Assembly (NCBI RefSeq): GCF_037478135.1
Contig: NZ_JBBHDV010000002.1
Span: forward strand, 186,001 to 250,000
DNA: 64,000 nucleotides
Direction of reading: 5' to 3'
Source: Denitratimonas sp037478135
GTDB lineage: Bacteria > Pseudomonadota > Gammaproteobacteria > Xanthomonadales > Xanthomonadaceae
The translations under genes were made by a program, and so were the position numbers. Below, in pieces: positions 1-9,079 of the stretch (its first letter is position 1; each line of letters starts with the position of its first letter). Below the pieces are notes generated by a model. It searched no databases. It was not told the origin of the DNA and saw nothing but the letters and a program-made list of their open reading frames with translations.

Positions 1-93
1 CCTTGCGGTGTCAGTGCCGGCCAGGAACAACGCGGGTCGGATGGGATCACGATCCACGGCAATACCAAATCGAAGGATGATGAAACGACATGA
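1..93 (+). CDS. C-terminal end of upstream gene (partial), possibly a polysaccharide export protein
   Basis: An open frame enters the window at base 1 and ends at a TGA that overlaps the ATG of the tyrosine autokinase by 4 bp (ATGA). The 30 visible residues end in a polar tail (TKSKDDETT). No domain can be recognised. Tight stop-start overlap with a wzc-type gene suggests the same operon, and in this position a Wza-like outer-membrane export protein is usual, but that is inference from context. The frame is real mainly because of the overlap; the product is not identifiable here. Confidence 0.45.
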   Translation, partial: PCGVSAGQEQRGSDGITIHGNTKSKDDETT

Positions 94-2402
94 GTTCCGA
101 GCACTCGCAAGCCATTCCTCCAGACGGGGATGGTCGGTTACCCGCCCGGGTTCGGGATGATGGCAGTCGTCATGATCTGATACAGATGCCGGCCTCGCGC
201 AGCCTCATTACCGAGTTCGAGCGCGGCAAGGATGAGGACGAAATTGACCTGCTGGCCTACTGGCGATTGCTGGTCAAGCGGCGCTGGATGGTGCTGGGCA
301 TTCTGCTGGCGGTGCTGGCGATCACCTTGGTTTGGACATTGTTGACGCCACCGCTGTATCGCGCTTCGGCAACACTGCAAATCGAGCCGTATGGCATGCA
401 GGTCGTACAGGTGCAGGGCATTTCACCGACCCAGGGGCGTTATGACCCGAATTTCACCCAAACCCAAATCGAGCTGCTGAAGAGTCGCTCGTTGGCTGAA
501 CGGGTGGCCGAGGATCTGCAGTTGGCCGGCAGTGACATCTTCGAGCGACTCAAGCCGCCCGGATGGTTTGATCGGCTGCGCGGGTTGTTGGCACCACGGG
601 ATGAGGCGCCGCCGCCGGGTCCGGCGGCGATCCAGGTTGCAGAAGATGGCGCAGATGTGCCGACAGCGGCGCAGCAACTGGCCAGGGCTACGTCCCTGGT
701 ACAAGGGGGGTTGTCGATCAACCCGGTGCGTTCGTCGTATTTCGTCCAGGTGCAGTACACCAGTACGTTGCCGGAGTTTTCCGCACGCGTGGCGAACGCC
801 GCCGCCGATGGCTTCATTGCGCTCAGCCTTGATCAACAGTACGGGGCTTCCTCCTACGCGAAGCAGTATCTGGAAGACCAGCTTGCCTTGCACAAATCGC
901 GCCTTGAGGAACTCGAACGCAAGCTGGTGACGCATGCGCAGGAAATGGGCATTGTTCCCGGTAACGATGGACGTTCGCTGGTAGAGCAGAACCTCAACGA
1001 TCTCAACCGTTCGCTGGCTGCAGCGCAGGATCAGCGCATCCGCGCGCAGGCACGTTGGGATCTTGCCCGTGGTGCGGGTGGTGCGGCGTTGCCGGCTGAC
1101 ATGCTGGGAAATTCCATCCTGCACACATTGCAGCAACAGCGTGCCCGGCTGCAGGGTGACTATCAGGACAAGCTTCACACCTTCAAGCCGGACTATCCGA
1201 CGATGCTGGCACTTAGCAGCCAGATCGATGAGGTGCAAAAGCAGATCGACCAGGAGTTGAGCAACATTCGCGCTTCGGTCAAGGCCGAATACGATGCCGC
1301 GCTTGCGCAGGAAAACCTGCTCACTGCCCAGCTGGAGTCGCTGCGTACGCAGAGTCTGATGGTTGACTCTCGAAGCATTGAGTACAACATCCTCAAGCGT
1401 GAGGTCGACTCCAATCGCGAGATCTACAACGGCCTGCTGCAGCGCTACAAGCAGGTGGGTCTGGCGAGTGATGCGAAATCCAGCAATATCACCATCGTGG
1501 ACCGGGCGCTTGTACCGACGGGTCGGTTTTCGCCCAGCCTGAAACGCAACCTGATGCTTGGCACGTTGTTAGGCTTGATGCTCGGGGTGGGGCTGGCGTT
1601 CTTGCTGGAGTTCCTTGACAACACCATCAAGACGCCGCAGGACGTCGAGCAACTGCTGCATCTTGGAGTGCTGGGCATCATCCCGAAGTTGACCCGTCAG
1701 ACGCCGCTGGAGGCGCTCAAGGATCCACGATCGGCGTTCTCGGAAAGCTATCGTTCGGTACGCACGGCGCTGCAATTTTCGACCGAGCGCGGGGTGCCCA
1801 AGGTGCTGCTGGTAACCAGCAGCAATCCTGGAGAAGGCAAGACCACCACCGCTTACACATTGGCGCAGAATTTTGCGCAGTTGGGCAAGCGCGTGCTGCT
1901 GATTGATGGTGATTTGCGCAACCCGCGTCTGGGCAAGCTCCTCGGGCAACGCTCCGACGGTGGCCTGAGCAGCGTGCTGTCAGGTACCGACCCGCTGCCC
2001 AAGGTAATCATCAACACCGAGACCCAGGGTCTGGATGTGCTGCTGTCCGGCCCCTTGCCACCGAGCCCGACCGAGTTGCTGGCCGGTGTCAAGTTTGTGT
2101 CGCTGATGACGGTGGTGGGCAACAAGTACGATCAGGTCATCATTGATGGTCCACCCGTGCTCGGCATTGCCGATGCGCCGATTCTGGCCAATGTGGCTGA
2201 TGGCACCTTGATGGTGGTGCAGGCCGGAACTACCCGTATCCAGGCTGCACAGACTTCGATCAATCGTTTGAAGATGACCCGTGCACGGATCATTGGTGGG
2301 TTGTTGACTCAGTACGATGCCAGCCAAAGCGGATACGGCTATCGTTACGAGGGCGAGTATATGTACGGCTATGGTGTGGCTCCGCGGCTGGGCAAGGGGT
2401 AG
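90..2402 (+). CDS. wzc: Wzc-type polysaccharide co-polymerase / BY-type tyrosine autokinase
   Basis: This 770-residue inner-membrane protein combines a Wzz chain-length domain with a cytoplasmic bacterial tyrosine kinase, and would regulate polymer length and export of an exopolysaccharide. A first membrane helix lies at about residues 69-88, a long coiled-coil-rich periplasmic region follows (LEDQLALHKSRLEELERKL), and a second helix is at about 490-508. The kinase part has Walker A GEGKTTT near 581-587, Walker A' VLLIDGDLR, and Walker B VIIDGPPVLG. The last 30 residues carry the expected tyrosine cluster (YGYRYEGEYMYGYG), the autophosphorylation target. The length matches the fused proteobacterial form. 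The start overlaps the upstream stop; the J-domain gene follows after 8 bp. A cognate phosphatase is not seen in this window. Confidence 0.95.
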   Translation: MSSEHSQAIPPDGDGRLPARVRDDGSRHDLIQMPASRSLITEFERGKDEDEIDLLAYWRLLVKRRWMVLGILLAVLAITLVWTLLTPPLYRASATLQIEPYGMQVVQVQGISPTQGRYDPNFTQTQIELLKSRSLAERVAEDLQLAGSDIFERLKPPGWFDRLRGLLAPRDEAPPPGPAAIQVAEDGADVPTAAQQLARATSLVQGGLSINPVRSSYFVQVQYTSTLPEFSARVANAAADGFIALSLDQQYGASSYAKQYLEDQLALHKSRLEELERKLVTHAQEMGIVPGNDGRSLVEQNLNDLNRSLAAAQDQRIRAQARWDLARGAGGAALPADMLGNSILHTLQQQRARLQGDYQDKLHTFKPDYPTMLALSSQIDEVQKQIDQELSNIRASVKAEYDAALAQENLLTAQLESLRTQSLMVDSRSIEYNILKREVDSNREIYNGLLQRYKQVGLASDAKSSNITIVDRALVPTGRFSPSLKRNLMLGTLLGLMLGVGLAFLLEFLDNTIKTPQDVEQLLHLGVLGIIPKLTRQTPLEALKDPRSAFSESYRSVRTALQFSTERGVPKVLLVTSSNPGEGKTTTAYTLAQNFAQLGKRVLLIDGDLRNPRLGKLLGQRSDGGLSSVLSGTDPLPKVIINTETQGLDVLLSGPLPPSPTELLAGVKFVSLMTVVGNKYDQVIIDGPPVLGIADAPILANVADGTLMVVQAGTTRIQAAQTSINRLKMTRARIIGGLLTQYDASQSGYGYRYEGEYMYGYGVAPRLGKG

Positions 2403-2410
2403 TCAGTGGC

Positions 2411-4264
2411 ATGACTCGCGATGCGCTCGATCAGGCCCTTGCGCTATACCGGTCACCGGACTTGCGATTCGCGGTACGGGAGCGTGCGCTGGCACCGAAC
2501 TTGTTGCAAGTGGTGCAAATGGCGGCGGCCAGTCAGCCTTTGCTGCACAAGACGGCACAAAAGTTGGGCATGGGTGAGGCAGAGCTGCTTGAAGCAGTAC
2601 GTTTCTACCTGCAGCAAGTTCTTTTCGAAGGCAGCAAGGATGCCTATCGGACCTTGGCTGTTCCGCCCGATGCGGATATCGAAGAGATCCGCGAACGCTA
2701 TCGCTGGTTGCAACGCTGGTTGCATCCGGATCGTCGCGGCGCAGACTGGGAGTCGCTGTTCACCACACGCTTGAATCAGGCCTGGTCACAGTTACGCACG
2801 CCAGCTGCGCGTGCCGCCTATGACGAAGAACGTGAGCGATCGCATGAAAGGATGCTTGATGCTTCCTCGGAGCATCCATCCGGTGTGGCGATCACCCCGG
2901 GTGAGTGGCGCATGGTGCCAGTTCCCCGGCGCGCTTCACCCCGACGCCATCTGAAAGGAATGATGCTCGGCCTCGGCCTTCTGGTGTGTGCTGGCTTGCT
3001 GTATCTGGCTATGGAGCACGAGGTGGACGGTGTGCCTGGCGGCTCAATGGCGCTGGAGTTGTCGGAGGCAGGAAACGACCTGCCTGTCGACAACAAGGGT
3101 GCAGATTCTGTTGCAGAGCCGACAGAAACGACACAAGTTTCATCGGTTACCTCTTCTCTGCAGCAGGTGGCGGGAATGCGGACGGATGATGCATCCAACC
3201 CTTCCGCCATAACGATAGAACCAGCGATGGATGATGGTGGCAGCGAACCCGCGATAGCAGAAGTGGTTGCGGCGACTGGTGCAGTATCAGAGCTGACGAT
3301 CGCGTCTGCAGTTGTGCCGGATGTACAGACACCGGAACTGTCGACAGAGTTGGCCCCCGACCTGGATCATGCTTCGCAGCGTTTGACGACAGCAGCGCTG
3401 CCGGCTCGTAAGGCTGTACAGGCAGGAGATGCCGGTCAGCGGGCCACGGCGAGGACTGAAGGCACGACTGCGCGGCCGGGCACGCTGTCACGACCTCGTC
3501 AAGGCAGGGAACCGGTTGCCGATCCGGTTGTGCGCCGCAGAGCGGAGCACGCAGTGTCTGATAGCGACATGGCGGCTCCCATTGCGAAGCGTGTAGTGTC
3601 AGTTCAAGCCAGCACGACGTCAGCCAAGCCAGCGTCGTCTCGGGGTCTGCATGTCGCACAGCAGATGGTAGAGCCTGTTGTTTCTCCGCGTGAGGTGGAA
3701 CCAGTGCCCGTCGAGATTGCCGGGATTGCAGCTGTGGTAGATCCCGCCAAGCCTGGGGGCGAAGAAGTCCTGGAGCAGGGGCAAGACATTGACCCGGTGG
3801 CGCTTGGTGCTTCGGTCGACTCGTCTTTGCAGACGATGGGCATTGAGCCTGCTGCTGCCACGCCCGGGTTGGCAGTTGCCTCATCCCATCATCCAGAAGC
3901 CGTGCCGATGCAGTCGGGGAACTTGATCACCCGCATTGATGATGCACGAGGGCAGGTGCGCGCACTGGAGGAATACTTCCGCAGTGTTGATGCCGACTAT
4001 CCGGACTGGCAGGACGCTGATGCACCACATAATGCGCAGCACATGAGGGAACAGTTGCGAGAGCGACTGGGGCTGGCGGCAGCAACCAGCTTTGCGTTGG
4101 ACTCCCCTTATTGGCAGATGTCTGATGCCAGTGTGGCGGTGCAGGCTGCTTACGAGGCAGGGCGTGGACAGGTGACTAGGGAACGCGGTCTCTTGCGGGC
4201 TGACATGGTCTGGGTTGGCAGTGGCTGGCAATTCACCCGGGTCGAGCTGGAACCGCTTCGATGA
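2411..4264 (+). CDS. Membrane-anchored J-domain protein with long disordered linker and C-terminal NTF2-like domain
   Basis: This 617-residue protein has a J domain at about residues 77-142, with the diagnostic HPD tripeptide at 105-107, so it should stimulate an Hsp70. A single hydrophobic helix at about 183-201 (MMLGLGLLVCAGLLYLAM) follows. It would place the J domain in the cytoplasm and the rest in the periplasm. Residues 202-510 are low-complexity, rich in Ala, Val, Pro, Ser, Thr and Glu. The last ~110 residues look folded and end in a pattern (LLRADMVWVGSGWQF) like NTF2/SnoaL-type domains. That last assignment is my inference. It lies between the Wzc-type kinase and a gene it overlaps by 4 bp, so it is probably part of polysaccharide assembly. 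No family name beyond J domain can be given. Confidence 0.85.
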   Translation: MTRDALDQALALYRSPDLRFAVRERALAPNLLQVVQMAAASQPLLHKTAQKLGMGEAELLEAVRFYLQQVLFEGSKDAYRTLAVPPDADIEEIRERYRWLQRWLHPDRRGADWESLFTTRLNQAWSQLRTPAARAAYDEERERSHERMLDASSEHPSGVAITPGEWRMVPVPRRASPRRHLKGMMLGLGLLVCAGLLYLAMEHEVDGVPGGSMALELSEAGNDLPVDNKGADSVAEPTETTQVSSVTSSLQQVAGMRTDDASNPSAITIEPAMDDGGSEPAIAEVVAATGAVSELTIASAVVPDVQTPELSTELAPDLDHASQRLTTAALPARKAVQAGDAGQRATARTEGTTARPGTLSRPRQGREPVADPVVRRRAEHAVSDSDMAAPIAKRVVSVQASTTSAKPASSRGLHVAQQMVEPVVSPREVEPVPVEIAGIAAVVDPAKPGGEEVLEQGQDIDPVALGASVDSSLQTMGIEPAAATPGLAVASSHHPEAVPMQSGNLITRIDDARGQVRALEEYFRSVDADYPDWQDADAPHNAQHMREQLRERLGLAAATSFALDSPYWQMSDASVAVQAAYEAGRGQVTRERGLLRADMVWVGSGWQFTRVELEPLR

Positions 4265-5520
4265 GGCGCATACAGCTGCTGGCATTGGCTGGTCTGCTGG
4301 CCCTGTTTGCTGCTTTTTTCGCCTGGCGGATTGTGATCACCACAACGGCAGCCCATCTGGCATCGGACCAGCCACACAGAGCGTTGGCCTGGAGTCCGAC
4401 CGAGCCGGAAGCGGTGCTGGCCCTGGCGCAGGAACAGCTTGACGCGCAACAGTTGCAGGACGCGACATTGACGGCGCATAGGCTGCTGCGGAATTCCCCG
4501 CTGCAGGCGCAGGCGCTGGTGCTGCTGGCTCGCGTTGCCGATGCCAGACACGATCCGCAGGTTGCCGAATTGTTCCAGATTGCGGTGCAGAGAAGCCCGC
4601 GCGATCAGTACGCCCGTGCGTGGCTGATTGGCGAGCAACTCCGGGCCGGGCGCCATGACGAGGCGCTGATGCATGTGAACAAGCTCTTGGGTTATGCGCC
4701 CTGGCTGAGAGGAGCGTTGTTGCCCGTGCTGGCGAAGGCAACTGCTGATCAGGGCTTTGCCGCCGCGATGGTGGCTGTCTTGAATGAATCCCCGAGTTGG
4801 CGTTCCGCGTTTTTGAACACGCTCCTCAAAGAAGCGGATCAGGTGGCCATTGACAGCGTGTACGGCGGGCTGCTTGATGCAAATGCCCTGAGCGATGCTG
4901 AAGCCAGGCAATGGTTTGAGTGGCTGGCGAAAGCCGGCAGCTGGGGGCAAGCCTACAGCTACTGGGTGTCGTGGCTGCGGCTGCCGAAGGGTACGAGCCT
5001 TTCATTGGTGCATGATGGTGGCTTTGATGCAGTTGCCAGCGGAGTCGGATTTGACTGGCATATGCAGGGTGGTTCGGGTGTGCTGATAGAGCGAGTGCTC
5101 GATGGTGGGAATCCCGTGGTGCAGGTGGCGTTCCTTGGCCGTCGAACGGAACGCATCGGGCTTCACCAGACCCTGCTTCTTGCCCCCGGTCGATACCGAT
5201 TGCAATTCCGTGCCAAGGGCCGTGACCTGCGCAGTGATCGGGGCATCCGGTGGGCACTGCGGTGCAATGGCGGAAACCCCATGCAGGCCAATGCCGACGT
5301 CTTGCAGGGTAGCTTCGACTGGAAGCCGGTACAGATGGCGTTCGAAGTGCCACTCGACTCCTGTCCGTCGCAGGTGCTTGCCTTGGAAAACCCCGGAGCA
5401 CGAGGTGCCGGGAAAATCGTCTCCGGCACGCTCTGGTTTGATGATTTCGCCGTGGTTTCGGAAGGTGGGGGAAGTCGGCAAGGGTCGAGTGGTCTGATCT
5501 CTACCGGGCCTTCGCCGTGA
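4261..5520 (+). CDS. Membrane-anchored helical-repeat protein with C-terminal jelly-roll-like domain, EPS-associated
   Basis: The ATG overlaps the stop of the J-domain gene (ATGA), which indicates translational coupling. The 419-residue product has an N-terminal hydrophobic segment (about 6-22), then a helix-rich Ala/Leu/Gln region with TPR-like spacing (about 40-220). The C-terminal half has alternating hydrophobic residues, an opening of the type SLVHDGGFD and a later LLLAPGRYRLQFRAKGRD. These resemble the start and core strand of CBM4/9-like jelly-roll domains. Similar proteins sit next to O-antigen ligase and Wzc genes in proteobacterial polysaccharide loci, so a role in glycan polymerisation or binding is plausible. 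Neither domain has catalytic residues I can identify. Function unknown. Confidence 0.75.
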   Translation: MRRIQLLALAGLLALFAAFFAWRIVITTTAAHLASDQPHRALAWSPTEPEAVLALAQEQLDAQQLQDATLTAHRLLRNSPLQAQALVLLARVADARHDPQVAELFQIAVQRSPRDQYARAWLIGEQLRAGRHDEALMHVNKLLGYAPWLRGALLPVLAKATADQGFAAAMVAVLNESPSWRSAFLNTLLKEADQVAIDSVYGGLLDANALSDAEARQWFEWLAKAGSWGQAYSYWVSWLRLPKGTSLSLVHDGGFDAVASGVGFDWHMQGGSGVLIERVLDGGNPVVQVAFLGRRTERIGLHQTLLLAPGRYRLQFRAKGRDLRSDRGIRWALRCNGGNPMQANADVLQGSFDWKPVQMAFEVPLDSCPSQVLALENPGARGAGKIVSGTLWFDDFAVVSEGGGSRQGSSGLISTGPSP

Positions 5521-5608
5521 ACGTCGCACGCTGGTCTCGCGATGTGTTGTCCGAGTACTGGTCATGCGTTACCATAACCTCCATTCTGGATCCATCAAGG
5601 GCGATGTC

Positions 5609-6037
5609 ATGCTGAAGTTTCTTGCTCGAACGGCTGTCTGCTTTCTCGCACTTGGCATCTCGTCGTCAGTGCTTGCGCAGTCCGAAAACAGTGACCGCGA
5701 TGAGGTGGGCAATGTGCGCACCGATGAAGGCGTGATCATGCTCAGCATTGAGAGCGGCCCGTTCAATACGACGATGCAGCGACAGCGGGTTGCGGTCGGG
5801 GATCGTCTGATGGTGGCCAAGGACAGTGTCGCGACCGTCGTCTATGACAACGGCTGTGAACAGAAATACGACGAAGCCGGTGTGTACGAGATCGAGCGGG
5901 ATTGTGTGCCGGTAGTCGCTTGGTGGGGTTCTGACCGAGGCGTAATGACCATGGCCGTAGTCGGGAGTGCCGTCCTGGGCGGCGTCATTGGGTACCAGCT
6001 CAAGGACGATGATGACCCGCCGCCCGTCAGTCGGTGA
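5609..6037 (+). CDS. Small exported FecR-like protein with C-terminal membrane helix
   Basis: The start is taken at ATG 5609 because it gives a clean signal peptide (MLKFLARTAVCFLALGISSS, cleaved near VLAQ). An in-frame ATG at 5564 would add 15 polar residues. The mature part (~120 residues) has a pattern of the type VAVGDRLMVAKDSVATVVYD followed by two cysteines about 18 residues apart. This resembles the short beta-rich FecR domain. A glycine-rich hydrophobic segment (VVGSAVLGGVIGYQL) and an acidic tail end the protein. A terminator-like hairpin follows. Its place between polysaccharide genes suggests an envelope role, but no function can be assigned. Confidence 0.7.
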   Translation: MLKFLARTAVCFLALGISSSVLAQSENSDRDEVGNVRTDEGVIMLSIESGPFNTTMQRQRVAVGDRLMVAKDSVATVVYDNGCEQKYDEAGVYEIERDCVPVVAWWGSDRGVMTMAVVGSAVLGGVIGYQLKDDDDPPPVSR

Positions 6038-6079
6038 GGACCGGTCTGGTTCTGCCCGGACTCCAATGACAATCCCTTG

Positions 6080-6119
6080 ACGTGGTGGGTAGCTTGGCTA
6101 CCTGCCACGTTTTCGTTTG
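6080..6119 (+). terminator. Rho-independent terminator after the wzc-J-domain-FecR-like operon
   Basis: An imperfect hairpin (ACGTGG and GGTAG arms with a 2-nt internal loop, tetra/pentaloop CTTGG) is followed by TTTCGTTT. It separates the 5609 gene from the polymerase gene at 6218. Confidence 0.65.
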
Positions 6120-6217
6120 GCTGGGTGATTTCGTGAGCCTTTCGTTCCAGCGTGGAACTCGGCTGGAGGGAGGGAGTTGATGATGCCGGCACAACCACGT
6201 TTCGGTTTTCCGCAACC

Positions 6218-7612
6218 ATGAGGCGCAGTCCACCAAACCCCGCTTCTGACGACACGCTGGTCCTGCTTTTGGCGGGGACGGTGCTGGCTTTGTGTTTCGT
6301 CTGCGGTGGCAGTTCCGCCCAGACCGGTCTGGGCGTTGTATTGGCCCAGTTGCTGGCTCTGCCACTGCTGGGACTTGCGCTGTGGCGTGCTTGGCAGCGA
6401 CAGCGACTGGGCGAGGTGCGTTGGGAGCTCATCGTGGTGGCGGCTATCGTGTGTCTGCCATTGCTGCAGTTGCTGCCACTGCCCGAAAGTCTGTGGAGCC
6501 TGTCATCCGCGCGCGCGGCATTGAGCGCTGACCTTGCCGTTTTTGGTGTCCATGATCTGGACTTGCGCTGGTCGCTGACTCCAGTGGCCACCGAGCGCAA
6601 TGTTTACCTGCTGCTTCCAGCGGTGGCCTTGTTTGTTGTTCCTCTGGCTGTGCGCAGGCAAGCATGGAAGGCGTTGTTGTGGTGGCCGATCGGGATGGCG
6701 ATGTTTTCCCTCCTTCTGGCTTTCGTTCAGCTGGGCTTGCCGCAGGACAGCTTCGTCAATCCTTTCCCCGAGTATGCACCCAGCCTGAGTGGAGTGTTTG
6801 CCAACAAAAATCACCAGGCCAGTGCATTGGCAATCGGGCTGGTACTGGTGCTGTCGAAACTGATGGATGTGTACAGCAGGCGCAGCCACGCACAATCAAC
6901 CGCGTCATTGGTGCTGTATGCCGCCATGCTGGCGTTGCTGATTCTGGTATTGCCGCTGGTCAAATCGCGTGCCGGGCTCATCATTGCATTGGTGGTCTGC
7001 GGCCTGGTGCTGTTGTGCACCGGCCCGCTGTCTCCACGTTCCTGGCGGAACTCCGGTCATGTGGCGCGGGTGCTGGCGGTATCAGCCTTCTCGGGCTTGT
7101 TGGTCGGGCTGTGGGGTGCCTTTGCCTGGATGCAGAGCGAGGCGGCTCTCGATGGTTCGCGCTGGACCATGTTCATCATGACGTTGCGGTTGGGTGTGGA
7201 CAACGCACCGTTCGGTAGTGGTTTCGGAAGCTATGTGTTGATGTTCGAGCAGGCCACGCAGGGTGCGTTGATGCGCAGTGGTTACATCAACAATGCTCAC
7301 AACGACTATGTTCAATGGTGGTTCGAGGGTGGTGTGCTGGCAATTCTGGTTCTGGCGGCTGCGCTTTATGCGCTGATTGCGGCATTGATCCGGGTGTTGA
7401 GCCTGCCAGGGGACTCACGTTCGCGCAGTTGTGGCGTGGCTGCTGCTTTTGGTTTGCTGGTTTTGCTGTTGCACTCAACTGTTGACTATCCACTACGTAC
7501 CCCAGCGCTGATGGCAATAGCAGGGTTGCTTGCCGGTATTCTCGTGTCGGTGGCTGCACAAGGCCGTAAGCGGTCAGAGGTAGTGGATGGTCACAGGGTG
7601 AGCGATGGGTAG
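6218..7612 (+). CDS. O-antigen ligase / Wzy-type polymerase family membrane protein
   Basis: The ATG at 6218 is chosen over an upstream in-frame ATG at 6152, whose extra 22 residues are not hydrophobic and overlap the leader. The 464-residue product has about ten to twelve membrane helices and a large periplasmic loop. Two family signatures are visible: GVFANKNHQASALAIGL in the middle and NAHNDYVQWWFEGGVLA in the loop. Both are typical of the Wzy_C / WaaL superfamily, including the HN pair implicated in catalysis. It should act at the periplasmic face on undecaprenyl-linked glycans. Ligase and polymerase cannot be separated by sequence, but the Wzc neighbour favours a polymerase. Confidence 0.88.
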   Translation: MRRSPPNPASDDTLVLLLAGTVLALCFVCGGSSAQTGLGVVLAQLLALPLLGLALWRAWQRQRLGEVRWELIVVAAIVCLPLLQLLPLPESLWSLSSARAALSADLAVFGVHDLDLRWSLTPVATERNVYLLLPAVALFVVPLAVRRQAWKALLWWPIGMAMFSLLLAFVQLGLPQDSFVNPFPEYAPSLSGVFANKNHQASALAIGLVLVLSKLMDVYSRRSHAQSTASLVLYAAMLALLILVLPLVKSRAGLIIALVVCGLVLLCTGPLSPRSWRNSGHVARVLAVSAFSGLLVGLWGAFAWMQSEAALDGSRWTMFIMTLRLGVDNAPFGSGFGSYVLMFEQATQGALMRSGYINNAHNDYVQWWFEGGVLAILVLAAALYALIAALIRVLSLPGDSRSRSCGVAAAFGLLVLLLHSTVDYPLRTPALMAIAGLLAGILVSVAAQGRKRSEVVDGHRVSDG

Positions 7613-7624
7613 CTGGCGAGCATT

Positions 7625-7672
7625 TCAGTTTTGCGGATTCAGTTCCGCATTGCTATCGCTTGCGAAAACTGA
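7625..7672. terminator. Possible bidirectional terminator between convergent genes
   Basis: Arms TCAGTTTT and AAAACTGA flank a ~30-nt loop that itself contains GCGG/CCGC. It lies between the convergent ends at 7612 and 7699. The loop is long, so this is weak. Confidence 0.3.
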
Positions 7673-7698
7673 TGGAAAATGTTTCGGTGTTGGTGATG

Positions 7699-8817
7699 TC
7701 AAGTACGACTTCGTGCCCATGCGGCGCGTAATCGCGTCCAGACTGCAGTAGTGAGGCTGGTACCGTAGCGTGCTTTGAGGTAGCGCGGGTCTGGCAGCAG
7801 TCTTTGCCGAACCCAGCGAGACTTTAGCTTCAGGGTCGGAAATGCTGCCAGATTCATGCGCTGGATGTACCACCACTGATGCATCCGCGTCAGGTCCATG
7901 GGGTCATGTCTGGCAGCGTTCTGCAGCTGCATGCGTACTGGTTCAGGCATCAGGTCGCCGAGAAGGGCAGCACTGGATTCGGCCCCATCCAGGCAAGCCC
8001 GGGCCAGGTTACGTTCGATGGCAAGACTTGCAAGTCGCTCCCAGTCCTGATCCTGGAAGTGGTTGCCAAGCAGTTTGAGATCGAACAGCCACTTGAGCCG
8101 GTTAGCTTGACCGATAGCGATATTCTGCACACGGTGCATGCAGGCATGAAGGTAGGCATGGATCAATCCAAGCCCGCGTGCATTGGGTGCCAGTGTGGGC
8201 AGTTCGATGGCCTCGGCTGTCAACTCTTCCCAGCCAAGCCGGCATGCGAACATCGGTGCGCTGGAGAGGCGCCAATGAAGGTCTACCGCCGGGGCCAGCG
8301 AGGGGTCTTCAGTCGTCAAGGTCAGCTCGAAGCAGACCAGGTCACCGGGAAGACCCAGCGATGGGGCGTGATAGCCGAGTCTAGACAGGATTTGTTGGAC
8401 CCGCTTTGCGTCGGCGCGGGAACGGACCAGCAGGTCGATGTCGCTACAAGGGCGTAGATAGGGCGCCGAATAAGCCCAATACGCCAAGGCCGACCCCTTG
8501 AGAAGCAATACGGGTATGTTTTCCTCGTCAAGATGCGCCAGGATTCGGCGGCAATAGCTTTCAAGCCGCAAGCTGCGTACTGCTTCAAGCTGGGCGGCAT
8601 GAGCGCTGGCCTGCTGCAGGCTGGCCGGAATCCGCATCTGTTCGGCAGATTCGCTCAAGCGTGCATGTAGCAGGCCCGCCACTCCTTCGCGTCGTGCCTG
8701 GGCGATCAGGAGCTGTTGCACATCCTGCCCGAGGATCGCGTGGCTCGGAGGAACTGCTCCGCGCAGGATGGCTGCAAGCACGGCGTAAGCGTCCAGGGGC
8801 GGGTCAGGGGATTCCAT
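7699..8817 (-). CDS. Nucleotidyltransferase-fold family protein (PF14907-like), EPS-associated
   Basis: The start is placed at ATG 8817 (MESPDPPLDAYAVLAAILRG), because the 82 residues upstream in the same frame are not protein-like. The product is 372 residues. The key motif is VLLLKGSALAYWAY followed by SDIDLLV, the GS...D-x-D pattern of the polymerase-beta-type nucleotidyltransferase fold. This family is often encoded beside exosortase, O-antigen polymerase or VanZ genes, and its biochemical role is not established. It runs against the flanking genes, which breaks the polysaccharide block into two transcripts. The catalytic aspartates look intact, so activity is possible. Confidence 0.8.
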   Translation of the reverse strand: MESPDPPLDAYAVLAAILRGAVPPSHAILGQDVQQLLIAQARREGVAGLLHARLSESAEQMRIPASLQQASAHAAQLEAVRSLRLESYCRRILAHLDEENIPVLLLKGSALAYWAYSAPYLRPCSDIDLLVRSRADAKRVQQILSRLGYHAPSLGLPGDLVCFELTLTTEDPSLAPAVDLHWRLSSAPMFACRLGWEELTAEAIELPTLAPNARGLGLIHAYLHACMHRVQNIAIGQANRLKWLFDLKLLGNHFQDQDWERLASLAIERNLARACLDGAESSAALLGDLMPEPVRMQLQNAARHDPMDLTRMHQWWYIQRMNLAAFPTLKLKSRWVRQRLLPDPRYLKARYGTSLTTAVWTRLRAAWARSRT

Positions 8818-9079
8818 GGGCCTGTGTGTTGTCGGAAGGGTGGTGAGCTTTGCATCGGCACCTTGCCGGTGGATAGGTATCATACGCAGATGAATGTATC
8901 GATGGATTCTGACTGCCTGGCCGCTTGTTGCAACACGCCGTTTCGTGTGGTGTTGCGTGTCTGTTGTGTGTTCGTCTTCGCTGGAGATGATCGGCGGAAA
9001 GTGCTCGTGACGAGTCCGGATTTGTGGAAGCTGACATGACCGGATCGGTGCAGTGACCAGCACTGGTCAGAGTCCAGGC

